Counted from the stretch's first letter, positions 52,808 to 61,459 are shown. The stretch is 64,000 nt of DNA from Chelatococcus caeni (GCF_014196925.1 NZ_JACIEN010000007.1:1-64000), one strand, 5' to 3'. Numbers and translations are program-made. The notes: generated by a model from the letters alone, not told the origin.

Positions 52808-53818
52808 TCAGAGCGCGAAGCTGGCGAGCCAGGCGATGACCACGGAAACGGGTCCCATGATCTGGCGGCTCAGGAGAACCGCCGGCACGCCGATCTTGAT
52901 GGTTTCGGGTTTTGCCTCGCCGAGCGCGAGGCCCACGGGCACGAAGTCGCAGCCGACCTGGGTGTTGTAGGCAAACAGCGCCGGCAGGGCCATGGCGGGC
53001 GGAATGGTGCCGTTGCCGATGGCCGGGCCGATGATGGCCGCGCCGATGACCTGGGCGATGACCGCGCCCGGCCCGAGCACCGGCGACAGGAACGGCAGAC
53101 CGCAGATGGCCGAGAGCACCAGGAGGCCGAAGATGTTGCCCGCCAGCGGCTCGAGCAGGTGCGCCAGCCAGTTGCCGATGCCCGTGGCGTTGATGACGCC
53201 GATGAGCATCGTCACGAAGGCCATGAACGGCAGGACGTTGCGGATGACCTGGTCGATCGAGCGCCGGCCGCTGTTGAACAGGACGCCGACGACATGGCCC
53301 ATGGAGCGGCCGATGCCGGTGATGAAGCCGACGAGGCTGCCCGATTCCGCCGCCGGCATGGCCGCCCCGGCCGGCGCGGCGAAGGGGTTGGCGCCCGCCG
53401 GCGGCGCCCCTGCGGCGGCCGGCGCGGCCGCCTCGCTGCCGTCGGCGAGGCGGATCGAATCCACCGTCACGCCGGAGACATAGATGTCCTCGGTGATGAA
53501 CTGGGCGAGCGGCCCCGACTGGCCGACGGGCGTGAGGTTCACCGTCGGGATGCGCTTGCGCGGGTAGACGCCGCATCGGGCTGTGCCGCCGCAATCGACG
53601 ACGACGACGGCGATCTCGCTTTCGAGCGGCGGCGCGGTGAAACCGTCGACCGCCGTCGCGCCGGTCAATTCGGCGATGCGCCGGGCGACCTCCGGGATGC
53701 CGCCGCCGGTGACGGCGACGACCTTGTCACGCTCGGTGGTGGGCTGGATGACCAGGGGCCCGCCCCAGCCGCGCGCGCCGCGCTCGATCCTGACGGCCTT
53801 GAACTGCCTGTCCGACAT
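52808..53818 (-). CDS. srlE: PTS glucitol-type subunit IIBC
   Basis: A 336-residue SrlE-like protein. The N-terminal IIB domain has its phosphocysteine Cys76 in VVVVDCGGTARCGVYPRKRI, followed by PTVNLTPVGQSGPLAQFITE and DIYVSGV, near-invariant in the family. An alanine/proline linker at about 128-150 leads to the IIC-like membrane domain at about 155-336 (GSLVGFITGIGRSMGHVVGV, NVLPFMAFVTMLIGVINATG). It phosphorylates and imports a hexitol-like polyol together with SrlA. Confidence 0.94.
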   Translation of the reverse strand: MSDRQFKAVRIERGARGWGGPLVIQPTTERDKVVAVTGGGIPEVARRIAELTGATAVDGFTAPPLESEIAVVVVDCGGTARCGVYPRKRIPTVNLTPVGQSGPLAQFITEDIYVSGVTVDSIRLADGSEAAAPAAAGAPPAGANPFAAPAGAAMPAAESGSLVGFITGIGRSMGHVVGVLFNSGRRSIDQVIRNVLPFMAFVTMLIGVINATGIGNWLAHLLEPLAGNIFGLLVLSAICGLPFLSPVLGPGAVIAQVIGAAIIGPAIGNGTIPPAMALPALFAYNTQVGCDFVPVGLALGEAKPETIKIGVPAVLLSRQIMGPVSVVIAWLASFAL

Positions 53819-53855
53819 GTCCGTGCTCCTTCTTTCGCGTCACGAGCACGGCGGC

Positions 53856-54404
53856 TCAGAGCGTCACGCCTTCGCGGCGCGCGATGATCTTCGTGATCCA
53901 CTCGGTGACGATGCCCTTGAGCAGGATCACCACGAGGCCGACGACGAAGTAGAAGAGCGCGAGCTTGGCGAGCGAAAACGGCGCGGTGCCATTCTCGACG
54001 AGCTTGGTGATGCCGGCAGCAACCCCGAGCCAGACGAAGAGCTCGCCCGGATTGGCATGGGGGAAGAGGCCGGTGATCGGGTGCACGAAGGACACGGCCG
54101 AATCGTAGAAGGCCGGCTTGTGCTTCTCCTCCAGGAAAACGCCGAAGGTGTAGGCCATCGGGTTGGTGAGGAAGAAGACCGCCAGCAGCGGCAGGATGGT
54201 GTAGCGCGTGAAGACATTGCCCGCCGCATAGCGCGCCACCTTGTGCACGCGCTGCTCGCCGACGAGCTCGATGATGGCGTAGACCGCCGTCAGGAGCACG
54301 ATCAGCGTCGGCAGGATACCCGTGACGAAGGCGATGAAGACCTTCCCGCCCTCGTTGAACACGCCGATGAAGGCCTCGGCGCCTCCGGCCAGCCATTCCA
54401 ACAT
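53856..54404 (-). CDS. srlA: PTS glucitol-type subunit IIC
   Basis: A 182-residue membrane protein of the SrlA/GutA family with about four helices. It begins LEWLAGGAEAFIGVFNEGGK, typical of the family, and contains NVFTRYTILPLLAVFFLTNP and SFVHPITGLFPHANPGELFV, where conserved His and Asn residues lie in the presumed substrate path. ATG 54404 is followed downstream by the IIBC gene after 37 bases. It works with SrlE and SrlB. Confidence 0.94.
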   Translation of the reverse strand: MLEWLAGGAEAFIGVFNEGGKVFIAFVTGILPTLIVLLTAVYAIIELVGEQRVHKVARYAAGNVFTRYTILPLLAVFFLTNPMAYTFGVFLEEKHKPAFYDSAVSFVHPITGLFPHANPGELFVWLGVAAGITKLVENGTAPFSLAKLALFYFVVGLVVILLKGIVTEWITKIIARREGVTL

Positions 54405-54485
54405 GGTTCACCCTCCCCAGACATTTTGCCTTGCTTGATCGATCCCTCGCGGCGACCGCCGCCGAGGGCTTCCCGGCACCTGGCG

Positions 54486-54926
54486 TCAGGCGACGGCCGG
54501 GGTCGGCCGCGCCACGCGGCCGGGCCCAGGCGCCTCGGCGCGCCCGGTGCGCAGGCGATCGACCTGCTCCAGCGCCTGGCGGAAGGCGGCGGCCCGGTTG
54601 GCGGCCCCGGCAAAGGGCGTGCCCACACGCAGCTCGGCGGCCGGCATGCCGGTCAGATCCGGCAGGGGCACGAATTTGGCGAAGACGCTGCGCCCTTCCA
54701 TGACGAGGGCCTCGCGCACCAGATCGTCTGCCCCGACGACCAGCATGGCGATGACGCCGCGGCCGAAGCTCGCCTTGGCGACGCCGACGCCGACATAGCC
54801 GTCGGCCCAGCGCGTGGTGATGTCGCCGAGCACGCGGCGGTAGTGGCGCATCTGCAGGTAGGTGCCGAGGCTCTGCAGCGCCCACAGGACGCCGAGAACG
54901 AGAAGCGCGCTTTGCCAGAAATTCAT
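54486..54926 (-). CDS. gutM: GutM family glucitol operon activator protein
   Basis: A 146-residue GutM-like protein. An N-terminal membrane helix (WQSALLVLGVLWALQSLGTY) is followed by QMRHYRRVLGDITTRWADGY, VGVGVAKASFGRGVIAMLVV and DDLVREALVMEGRSVFAKF, the conserved core. GutM was described as an activator of the E. coli glucitol operon, but the membrane anchor suggests a regulatory or accessory role at the permease. It heads the leftward gutM-srlAEB-ptsI operon. The alanine/proline-rich tail is variable. Confidence 0.9.
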   Translation of the reverse strand: MNFWQSALLVLGVLWALQSLGTYLQMRHYRRVLGDITTRWADGYVGVGVAKASFGRGVIAMLVVGADDLVREALVMEGRSVFAKFVPLPDLTGMPAAELRVGTPFAGAANRAAAFRQALEQVDRLRTGRAEAPGPGRVARPTPAVA

Positions 54927-54965
54927 GCGTTCCTCCCCTATGCCGCACGTTTGTTCGTGTCTTGC

Positions 54966-54985
54966 ACAAATGAGTGTACATTTGT
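54966..54985. promoter_or_regulatory. Candidate SorC-2 operator upstream of gutM
   Basis: ACAAATG (54966-54972), AGTGTA, CATTTGT (54979-54985): perfect 7-bp arms 40 bases upstream of gutM. The half-site ACAAATGT recurs at 56384-56391 in the divergent region between sorC-2 and the SAF oxidoreductase gene. Confidence 0.65.
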
Positions 54986-55070
54986 TTCTACGATCGTCAA
55001 TGTGTTTGATGTGGCGGTCGGCAGTCGGCAGTCGGCAGTTGGGCGGACCTCACGCCGCCGCAACCGAAAG

Positions 55071-55208
55071 CAACCTCGTTTCCCGGGCGCATGCAGCGAA
55101 GCGGAATGCGACCCGGAAACCAGCACATGAACCTGCCGAAGGCACCGCATGAATAGGTCCCGGCTCTGCGCCGCATCATTTCATGCTGCGGCGCGTCCGG
55201 GGCACGAG
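55071..55208 (+). repeat. Interspersed repeat core, copy B
   Basis: Begins CAACCTCGTTTCCCGGGCGC and ends GTCCGGGGCACGAG, like copy A at 16878-17014, in the same orientation and with scattered substitutions. CAGTCGG units precede it (55016-55040). It lies between two leftward genes of the PTS locus. Confidence 0.85.
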
Positions 55209-55290
55209 GGTGCGCCAGGTGTGAAGGGCGGACTGACGTGTCGCGACTGTCCGGAATAAGGACGCCCGGAATCGATGGCGTTATCCGCCT

Positions 55291-56253
55291 TCAGCCCTCG
55301 AGCAGCCCCAGCGCTGCCGGCTCGTCGGTGACGAGGACGCTCGCCGAGGTCGCCTTCAGCGCGGCGCGGATGGCGCGCACCTTGCTGTAGCCGCCGGCGG
55401 CGACGACGACCTTGGGGATGCGGCGGATGTCGTCGAGGTCGATCGCCATGATGCGGCGGTTGAAGGGATGGTCGACCACATTGCCCTCGGCATCGAGGAA
55501 ATGGCACAGCACGTCGCCGACAGCACCGGCCTTGCGCAGGCTCTCGAGCTGCGAGCGTGGCAGGAGGCCCTGGCGGAACAGCGTCGCCTCCTCGCTGACG
55601 TTGCCGACGCTGACGAGCGCGATATCAACGCGGCGGGCCCTGTCGAGCAATTCCTTCAGGCCCGGCTCCTCCCAGAGGAGCGCCCGCACCGCCTCATTGG
55701 CGACGAAGATCGGCGCCGTCAGCTGGTAGCATTCGGCGCCGAAGGCATCGGCCACGCGCCGGGCCACCGCGGACGGGTTGATCGTGCGCGAATGGGTGAG
55801 CCCGCCCATGAGCGAGATGACGGAGAGATTGTCGTAGCGGCCGTTGCCGAGGGCCTTGAGGCTCATGTGCAGGGTGGCGCCCCAGCCGATGCCGATGGAC
55901 ATGCCGTCGCGCACCTGGTCGTTGAGATAGCTGCCGGCCGCGTGGCCGACGAGCGTCGCGGTGTCGGCCTCGTCGGCGGCCGCCGGCACCACGATCGCTT
56001 CCCCGAGGCCGAGCTCACGCACGAGGCGGCGCTCCAGCGCGATCTGCTCGGCGCCCTTGGCCTCGATGCGGATGCGGACCAGCCCCTCCTCGCGTGCCGC
56101 CGCCAGGAGGCGCACGACCTTGATGCGCCCGATGTTCATGGTCTGGGCGATCTGTTCCTGCGTGAGGCCCTCGACATAATAGAGCCAGGCCGCCCGCACC
56201 TTCATGTCGGACGAGGGCTGAACCTCCTGGCGGGCAAGCTTCTCGGCACGCAT
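55291..56253 (-). CDS. SorC/DeoR-type sugar-binding transcriptional regulator 2
   Basis: A 320-residue SorC-family regulator, paralogous to the one at 46165-47160. The HTH is VRAAWLYYVEGLTQEQIAQT then MNIGRIKVVRLLAAAREEG near residues 18-60. The effector domain (GIGWGATLHMSLKALGNG, SLMGGLTHSRTINPSAVARR) covers 70-315. ATG 56253 is chosen; a TTG six codons upstream is possible. It is divergent from the SAF oxidoreductase-dehydrogenase operon and upstream of the gutM operon, and the shared ACAAATG half-site near both suggests it controls both. The effector is probably the phosphorylated PTS product. Confidence 0.88.
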   Translation of the reverse strand: MRAEKLARQEVQPSSDMKVRAAWLYYVEGLTQEQIAQTMNIGRIKVVRLLAAAREEGLVRIRIEAKGAEQIALERRLVRELGLGEAIVVPAAADEADTATLVGHAAGSYLNDQVRDGMSIGIGWGATLHMSLKALGNGRYDNLSVISLMGGLTHSRTINPSAVARRVADAFGAECYQLTAPIFVANEAVRALLWEEPGLKELLDRARRVDIALVSVGNVSEEATLFRQGLLPRSQLESLRKAGAVGDVLCHFLDAEGNVVDHPFNRRIMAIDLDDIRRIPKVVVAAGGYSKVRAIRAALKATSASVLVTDEPAALGLLEG

Positions 56254-56383
56254 CGGCAACGATTTTCCCAATCATCCAATCGGCCGCGACAGTGACCGCA
56301 AGCGCCCCGGGAGGCAAGCGCGCGGCGTACATCGCATCCCGCTTGACGCGCAATCGTTCATGAATTTATGTTCGTTGCAATGT

Positions 56384-56391
56384 ACAAATGT
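56384..56391. promoter_or_regulatory. ACAAATGT half-site in the sorC-2/SAF divergent region
   Basis: An 8-base match to the arm of the palindrome upstream of gutM, within TGTACAAATGTG, 49 bases before the SAF oxidoreductase start. The second arm is degenerate, so this is only a candidate binding site. Confidence 0.4.
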
Positions 56392-56439
56392 GCCGATCAC
56401 GGCATGTCACGGAACCGCCGTGGAGAGGGGAAACAGCCC

Positions 56440-57783
56440 ATGGACACCAGAGCGCCTGCGGGGCGTGCCAGTGACGATTCCCTCATCGACGCCCTCCAGC
56501 GCCGCGAGCGCGAGGGACGGCCGGTCCGCGTCGGCCTCATCGGCGTCGGCCAGATGGGCACCGACATCGTGGTGCAGACGACCCAGATGCCCGGCATCGA
56601 GATCGTCGCTGCGGCCGATGCCATCGCCGAGCGGGTCAGCGAGGCCTGCGCCATCGCCGGCGGCAGCGCCCGGCAGCCGAAGACCGCGACGAGCCCGGGC
56701 GAGGTCGCGGCGGCGATCGCCGAGGGCCGCCTCGCGGTCGCCCCGTCCTACGAGGCGGTCTGCGCCGCCGAGGGCGTCGACGTCGTCATCGACGCGACGG
56801 GCAATCCCAATGTCGGGGCCATGGTCGCGCTCGCCACCATCGCCGCCGGCAAGCACATCGTGATGATGAACGTCGAGGCGGACATCACCATCGGCAGCTA
56901 TCTGGCGGCCAAGGCCGACGAGAAGGGCGTCGTCTACACGCTCGCCGCCGGCGACGAGCCCTGCTGCACGATGGAGCTGATCAATTTCGTGCGCAGCCTC
57001 GGCTATCCCGTCGTCGCCGCCGGCAAGGGCAAGAACAACCCGCTGAAGTTCGATGCCACGCCCGACGCCTACGAGGAGGAGGCGCACCGGCGCAACATGA
57101 ACCCGCGCATGCTGGTGGAGTTCGTCGATGGCTCGAAGACCATGGTCGAGATGGTCGCCGTCGCCAATGCCGCCGGCCTGGTGCCGGACCGGCCGGGCAT
57201 GCACGGGCCCGCCGCGCCGCGCGAGGAGCTTCACAAGGTGCTGTGCCCGCAGGAGGACGGGGGCCTCCTGTCGCGCCGCGGCGTCGTCGATTTCTCGGTG
57301 GCGCGCGGCGTCGCGCCGGGGGTCTTCGTCATCGCCGAGATGCGCCATCCGCGCATCCGCGAGCGGATGGAGGACCTGCACCTCGGCGAAGGGCCCTACT
57401 ACACCTTCTACCGGCCCTATCATCTCACCAGCATCGAGGTGCCGCTGTCGGCGGCGAACGCGGTCATCTACGGCCGCAGCCTGATGCGGCCGCTGCCGGT
57501 GCCGAGCGCGGAAGTCGGCGCCATCGCCAAGCGCGACCTCACCGCGGGCGAGACGCTCGATGCCATCGGCGAATATTGCTACCGCGGCATCGCCCTCTCC
57601 CGGGCGGATGCGCTCTCGCTGAAGGCGCTGCCCATCGGCCTCGCGCAAGGGGCGAAGGTCACCCGACCGGTGCGCAAGGGCGAGTATCTCACCTACGAGA
57701 ACTGCGCGCCCGATGAGAGCCTGATGATCGCCAAGGTGCGCAAGGAGCAGGACGCCTTCGTCGCCGGGCTGGAGGGGCGGTGA
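56440..57783 (+). CDS. NAD(P)-dependent oxidoreductase with C-terminal SAF domain (second copy)
   Basis: A 447-residue COG4091-type protein. The Rossmann domain has VGLIGVGQMGTDIV near residues 30-44 and VVIDATGNPNVGAM near 115. The central catalytic-like region includes MNVEADITIGSYLAAKADEK, AAGDEPCCTMELINFV and AAGKGKNNPLKFDATPD. The C-terminal SAF domain (AIAKRDLTAGETLDAIGEYC ... VTRPVRKGEYLTYENC) covers about 365-435. It differs from the copy at 3566-4966 by its GKGKNNPL segment, so the substrates probably differ. It begins a rightward run into the 2-oxoacid dehydrogenase genes and is divergent from sorC-2, suggesting it acts on the product of PTS import. Confidence 0.78.
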   Translation: MDTRAPAGRASDDSLIDALQRREREGRPVRVGLIGVGQMGTDIVVQTTQMPGIEIVAAADAIAERVSEACAIAGGSARQPKTATSPGEVAAAIAEGRLAVAPSYEAVCAAEGVDVVIDATGNPNVGAMVALATIAAGKHIVMMNVEADITIGSYLAAKADEKGVVYTLAAGDEPCCTMELINFVRSLGYPVVAAGKGKNNPLKFDATPDAYEEEAHRRNMNPRMLVEFVDGSKTMVEMVAVANAAGLVPDRPGMHGPAAPREELHKVLCPQEDGGLLSRRGVVDFSVARGVAPGVFVIAEMRHPRIRERMEDLHLGEGPYYTFYRPYHLTSIEVPLSAANAVIYGRSLMRPLPVPSAEVGAIAKRDLTAGETLDAIGEYCYRGIALSRADALSLKALPIGLAQGAKVTRPVRKGEYLTYENCAPDESLMIAKVRKEQDAFVAGLEGR

Positions 57784-57805
57784 TGCGGAGACGCGGGGGG
57801 TTGAT

Positions 57806-57943
57806 CCCTCCCCTCGAGGGGAGGGTGGATCGCGCCGTAAGGCGCGAGACGGGTGGGGTCGAAACCGGGAACCATGTTCAACGTTGGCCGCATCGCCCCC
57901 TCCGTCACCGCTTCGCGGCGCCACCTCCCCCTCACGGGGGAGG
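57806..57943. repeat. GC-rich palindromic repeat pair, family B
   Basis: CCCTCCCCTC/GAGGGGAGGG (57806-57825) is a perfect 20-base palindrome. CCTCCCCC (57924-57931) TCAC GGGGGAGG (57936-57943) is a second hairpin about 100 bases away, with a CGCC-GTAA-GGCG hairpin and CGGGTGGGG between. This mosaic resembles the widespread Hyphomicrobiales intergenic repeats. It separates the SAF gene from the E1 alpha gene. Confidence 0.85.
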
Positions 57944-58024
57944 ATCAACGCCTCCGGCGTTTGAATGCGAAGGACAGGGTGCTGTGCCAACGTCCACCCG
58001 ACCAGCCACCGAGGTCATGACGCG

Positions 58025-59041
58025 ATGAAAGCCGACACTGACACCACCGCCAGGCGGCCCAACCAGCGGCCGGAGCTGGCGGCCATCGACGACGAGACGA
58101 TGCGGAGCGTGCTGCGCAAGATGCACCTCATCCGCAAGTTCGAGGAGGCGGCCGAGGCGAGCTACATGCGCGGCCTCATCCACGGCACCATGCACCTGTC
58201 CATCGGGCAGGAGGCGAGCGCCGTCGGGGCGACGCTGGCGCTGATGGACGAGGACTACATCCTCTCCACCCACCGCGGCCACGGCCATTGCATCGCCAAG
58301 GGGGCGGAGCCGGCGCGCATGTTCGCCGAGTTCTTCGGCAAGGAGAACGGCTATTGCCGCGGGCGCGGCGGCTCCATGCACATCGCGGATGTCGACGGCG
58401 GCAATCTCGGCGCCAACGGCATCGTCGGCGGCGGCCTGCCCATCGCGGTCGGCGTCGGCATGAGCATCAAGGCGCAGAAGCTCGACCGGGTCGCCGTCGT
58501 CTTCTTCGGCGACGGGGCCTCCAACGAGGGTGCCTTCCACGAGGCGCTCAACATGGCCTCGATCTGGAAGCTGCCGATCCTCTTCGTCTGCGAGAACAAC
58601 AAGTACGGCATGTCGATGGACATCGGCCGCGCCATGGCGGTGCCGAACGTCGCCGATCGTGCCGTGGCCTATGCCATGCCGGGCGTCGTCGTCGACGGCA
58701 ACGACCTGCCCGCCGTCGCCGCGGTGGCGCGCGAGGCGGCCGAGCGGGCCCGGGCCGGCGGCGGGCCGACGCTCATCGAATGCAAGACCTATCGCCTGCG
58801 CGGCCATTCCAAGAGCGACCGCAATCTCTACCGCACCAAGGAAGAGATCGAGGATTGGCGCAACCGCTGCCCCATCCGCCGCCTCGAGGCGGAGCTCGTG
58901 GCGCACGAGCGCTTCACGCCCGAAGTGCTGATGACCATCGAGGAGGCGGCGCAGGCGGAGATCGACACCGCGCTCGACTTCGCCAAGGCGAGCCCCGACC
59001 CGGACCCGAAGGACCTGACCCGCGATGTCTACGCTGACTGA
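58025..59041 (+). CDS. 2-oxoacid (acetoin/pyruvate-type) dehydrogenase E1 component, alpha subunit
   Basis: A 338-residue thiamine diphosphate enzyme subunit. The TPP-binding motif is [20 protein letters not shown] followed by [10 protein letters not shown]. The HxxIGQEAxxVG start ([18 protein letters not shown]), the [10 protein letters not shown] loop, and the phosphorylation-loop-like [16 protein letters not shown] are conserved. It decarboxylates a 2-oxo compound and, with the beta subunit, reductively acylates the lipoyl arm of E2. Size and sequence are closest in style to AcoA of acetoin dehydrogenase, but pyruvate or another oxo-acid cannot be excluded. It overlaps the beta-subunit gene by 17 bases. 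Confidence 0.9.
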   Translation: MKADTDTTARRPNQRPELAAIDDETMRSVLRKMHLIRKFEEAAEASYMRGLIHGTMHLSIGQEASAVGATLALMDEDYILSTHRGHGHCIAKGAEPARMFAEFFGKENGYCRGRGGSMHIADVDGGNLGANGIVGGGLPIAVGVGMSIKAQKLDRVAVVFFGDGASNEGAFHEALNMASIWKLPILFVCENNKYGMSMDIGRAMAVPNVADRAVAYAMPGVVVDGNDLPAVAAVAREAAERARAGGGPTLIECKTYRLRGHSKSDRNLYRTKEEIEDWRNRCPIRRLEAELVAHERFTPEVLMTIEEAAQAEIDTALDFAKASPDPDPKDLTRDVYAD

Positions 59042-60047
59042 GGCCCCCGTGGAGAGCGCGGTGCGCGAACTCACCTATGCCGAAGCCATCCGCGAGGCGC
59101 TGGCCATCGCCATGGAGGCGGACGAGCGCGTCTTCCTCTTCGGCGAGGATGTCGGCGTCTACGGCGGCGCCTTCGGCGTCTCGGGCGATCTGGTGCATCG
59201 TTTCGGCACCGAGCGGGTCATCGACACGCCGATCAGCGAGCTCGGCATCGCGGGGGCGGCGGTCGGCGCGGCGATCACCGGCATGAAGCCTGTGCTGGAG
59301 ATCCAGTTCTCGGATTTCGTGACGCTCGCCATGGAGCAGATCGTCAACCAGGCGGCCAAGATCCGCTTCATGTTCGGCGGCAAGGCCAAGGTGCCGATGG
59401 TGGTGCGCCTGCCCGGCGGCTCGGGCACCGGCGCGGCGGCGCAGCACAGCCAGAGCCTCGAGGCGTGGTTCGCCCACGTCCCGGGCCTCAAGGTCATCCA
59501 GCCGTCGAGCCCGCACGATGCCAAGGGCATGCTGCTGTCGGCCATCGACGACCCCAATCCCGTCCTCATCTTCGAGCACAAGCTGCTCTACAAGACGAAG
59601 GGCCATGTGCCTGAGGGCGACTATCGCGTGCCGATCGGCAAGGCGGCGGTCCGGCGCGAGGGCCGCGACCTCACCATCGTCGGCTCGTCGATCATGGCCG
59701 TGCGCGCCGCGGCGGCCGCGGAGAAGCTGGCGGAGGAAGGCATCGACGCCGAGGTCATCGACCTGCGCAGCCTGCGCCCCATCGATTTCGACACCATCGC
59801 CGCGAGCGTGCGCAAGACGCACCGGCTGATGGTGGTCTACGAGGGCGTGAAGACCATGGGCATCGGCGCCGAGATCTCGGCCATGATCGCCGAGAGCGAC
59901 GTCTTCGACTTCCTCGACGCACCGATCGTCCGCCTCGGCGGGGCCGAGGTGCCCCTGCCCTACAACCCGGTGCTGGAGAAGGCCGCCGTGCCGCAGGAGG
60001 ATGACATCCTCACCGCCGCGCGCCGGCTCGCTAGGGGAGACGCCTGA
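59025..60047 (+). CDS. 2-oxoacid dehydrogenase E1 component, beta subunit
   Basis: A 340-residue beta subunit of the alpha2beta2 E1. Landmarks are [38 protein letters not shown] (the GEDV glutamate that activates the TPP ring), [20 protein letters not shown] and, near the C-terminus, LVVYEG-like [17 protein letters not shown]. The gene starts inside the alpha gene and ends one base into the E2 start (TGATG), so the three are translationally coupled. It belongs to the same complex as its neighbours. Confidence 0.93.
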   Translation: MSTLTEAPVESAVRELTYAEAIREALAIAMEADERVFLFGEDVGVYGGAFGVSGDLVHRFGTERVIDTPISELGIAGAAVGAAITGMKPVLEIQFSDFVTLAMEQIVNQAAKIRFMFGGKAKVPMVVRLPGGSGTGAAAQHSQSLEAWFAHVPGLKVIQPSSPHDAKGMLLSAIDDPNPVLIFEHKLLYKTKGHVPEGDYRVPIGKAAVRREGRDLTIVGSSIMAVRAAAAAEKLAEEGIDAEVIDLRSLRPIDFDTIAASVRKTHRLMVVYEGVKTMGIGAEISAMIAESDVFDFLDAPIVRLGGAEVPLPYNPVLEKAAVPQEDDILTAARRLARGDA

Positions 60048-61345
60048 TGCCCGTCGAGGTCATCCTCCCCAAGGTCGACATGGACATGGAGACCGGCTCC
60101 ATCGAGGCCTGGAAGGTCGCCGAGGGCGATGCCGTCAAGCAGGGCGACATCCTTTTCGAGATCGGCACCAACAAGGCTGTGATGGAGGTGGAGGCCCCGG
60201 CGAGTGGCATTATCCGCAACCTCGTGCCCGCCTCTGGCGAGCCGATCGCGGTGGGCACGCCCGTGGCGTGGATCTTTCAGGAGGGTGAGGAGGCGGGAGA
60301 GGCAGCCGAACCGACGGCGGGAGCGCCGGGAACTTCTCTCGCCGTTGGCAGAGTGGCGCCACAAGAGGGGCCGCTGCCGTCTTCCGTCACGACCCCCACC
60401 CCCAGCCCCTCCCCGCAAGGGGGAGGGGAGTCGGGCGCGCCGATGAACGGTAGACATGCCGCCCCCACGGCGGACGGCATCCGCGCGACGCCGCTCGCCC
60501 GCCGGACGGCGCGCCTCAACGGCATCGCCATCGACGCGGTGACGGGCTCGGGCCCGCGCGGGCGCATCACGGAGAAGGACGTCCTCGCCCATCTCGCGCA
60601 GGCGGAGAGCGCCGCGCCGGCGCCCGTCGCGGCACGGGCACCCGCCGAAACGCCGGCGGAAGGCGAGCTCGTCCCCTTCGGCCCCGTGCGCCGCATCATC
60701 GCGAGCCGCCTTGCCGAGAGCATGCGGGTCGCGCCGCATTTCTACATGACGGCGCAGATGGACATGAGCGCCCTGCAGGCCTTGCTGAAGCGCGTCGGCC
60801 CGCGCATCGAGAAGGCTGTCGGCGTCAAGCCGAGCCTCACGGTGCTTCTCGCCCGCGTCGTCGGCGGCATCCTGCCGCGCCACCCCATGCTCAACGCGAG
60901 CGTCGAGGGCGATGCGGCCCGCCTGCACGCCGCCGTCAACATCGGCATCGCTATGGAGCGCGACGGCGATCTCGTGGTGCCGGTGCTGCGCGGCGCGGAG
61001 GGCAAGACCCTTGCGGAGCTGACGCGCGACTTCGGACGCCTGCGCGAGGCGGTGGCGAGCCGCAGCATCCAGCCGGCGGACATGCGCGGCGGCACCTTCA
61101 CCCTCTCGAACCTCGGCATGTTCGGCGTCGACAGCTTCACGGCCATCATCAACCAGCCCGAGAGCGCCATCCTCGCCATCGGCCGCACGGTGGAGATGCC
61201 GGTCGGCCGCAACGGCGAGATCGTGTTGAGGCCGATGGCGACCTTCTCGCTGTCGTCGGACCATCGAATCGTCGACGGTGTGGCCGCCGCACGCTTCATG
61301 GCGGACCTCAGGGAGGCCATTGAATGCCCGGAGGTGCTTATCTGA
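60047..61345 (+). CDS. Dihydrolipoamide acyltransferase E2 component
   Basis: A 432-residue E2. One lipoyl domain (residues 1-80) has lipoyl-Lys43 in FEIGTNKAVMEVEAP. A variable linker spans about 82-140, and a peripheral subunit-binding domain about 145-185 (RATPLARRTARLNGIAIDAV). The catalytic domain (about 205-432) ends with SSDHRIVDGVAAARFMADL, containing the DHRxxDG active site. Part of the linker (PTPSPSPQGGGESG) is encoded by a GC-rich palindromic repeat that also occurs between genes, so a repeat has been captured in frame. No E3 gene is seen before the next operon, so E3 must come from elsewhere. Confidence 0.93.
   Translation: MPVEVILPKVDMDMETGSIEAWKVAEGDAVKQGDILFEIGTNKAVMEVEAPASGIIRNLVPASGEPIAVGTPVAWIFQEGEEAGEAAEPTAGAPGTSLAVGRVAPQEGPLPSSVTTPTPSPSPQGGGESGAPMNGRHAAPTADGIRATPLARRTARLNGIAIDAVTGSGPRGRITEKDVLAHLAQAESAAPAPVAARAPAETPAEGELVPFGPVRRIIASRLAESMRVAPHFYMTAQMDMSALQALLKRVGPRIEKAVGVKPSLTVLLARVVGGILPRHPMLNASVEGDAARLHAAVNIGIAMERDGDLVVPVLRGAEGKTLAELTRDFGRLREAVASRSIQPADMRGGTFTLSNLGMFGVDSFTAIINQPESAILAIGRTVEMPVGRNGEIVLRPMATFSLSSDHRIVDGVAAARFMADLREAIECPEVLI
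60406..60428 (+). repeat. GC-rich palindrome, family B, inside a coding sequence
   Basis: CCCCTCCCC (60406-60414), GCAA, then GGGGAGGGG within 60419-60428, identical over 18 bases (60412-60429) to the intergenic copy at 1314-1331. It is translated as part of the flexible E2 linker, around residues 120-128. Confidence 0.9.
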
Positions 61346-61459
61346 GGTAACTATCGGAAATATAAAAGAATCCATCGTCACAAAAACAATATGCCCGGAC
61401 GATAGGAATGCCGGCTTCGCGCATCCTGCGCAGCCCGGCCCACAGTGGGAGGAGAATTC

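Larger units (their letters stand above)
54927..55290. other. Intergenic region between sorC-2 and the gutM operon
   Basis: A 364-base gap with no gene. The 50 bases next to gutM are AT-rich and hold the 54966-54985 palindrome. The rest is interspersed repeat copy B with a few CAGTCGG units at its left edge. Confidence 0.65.
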
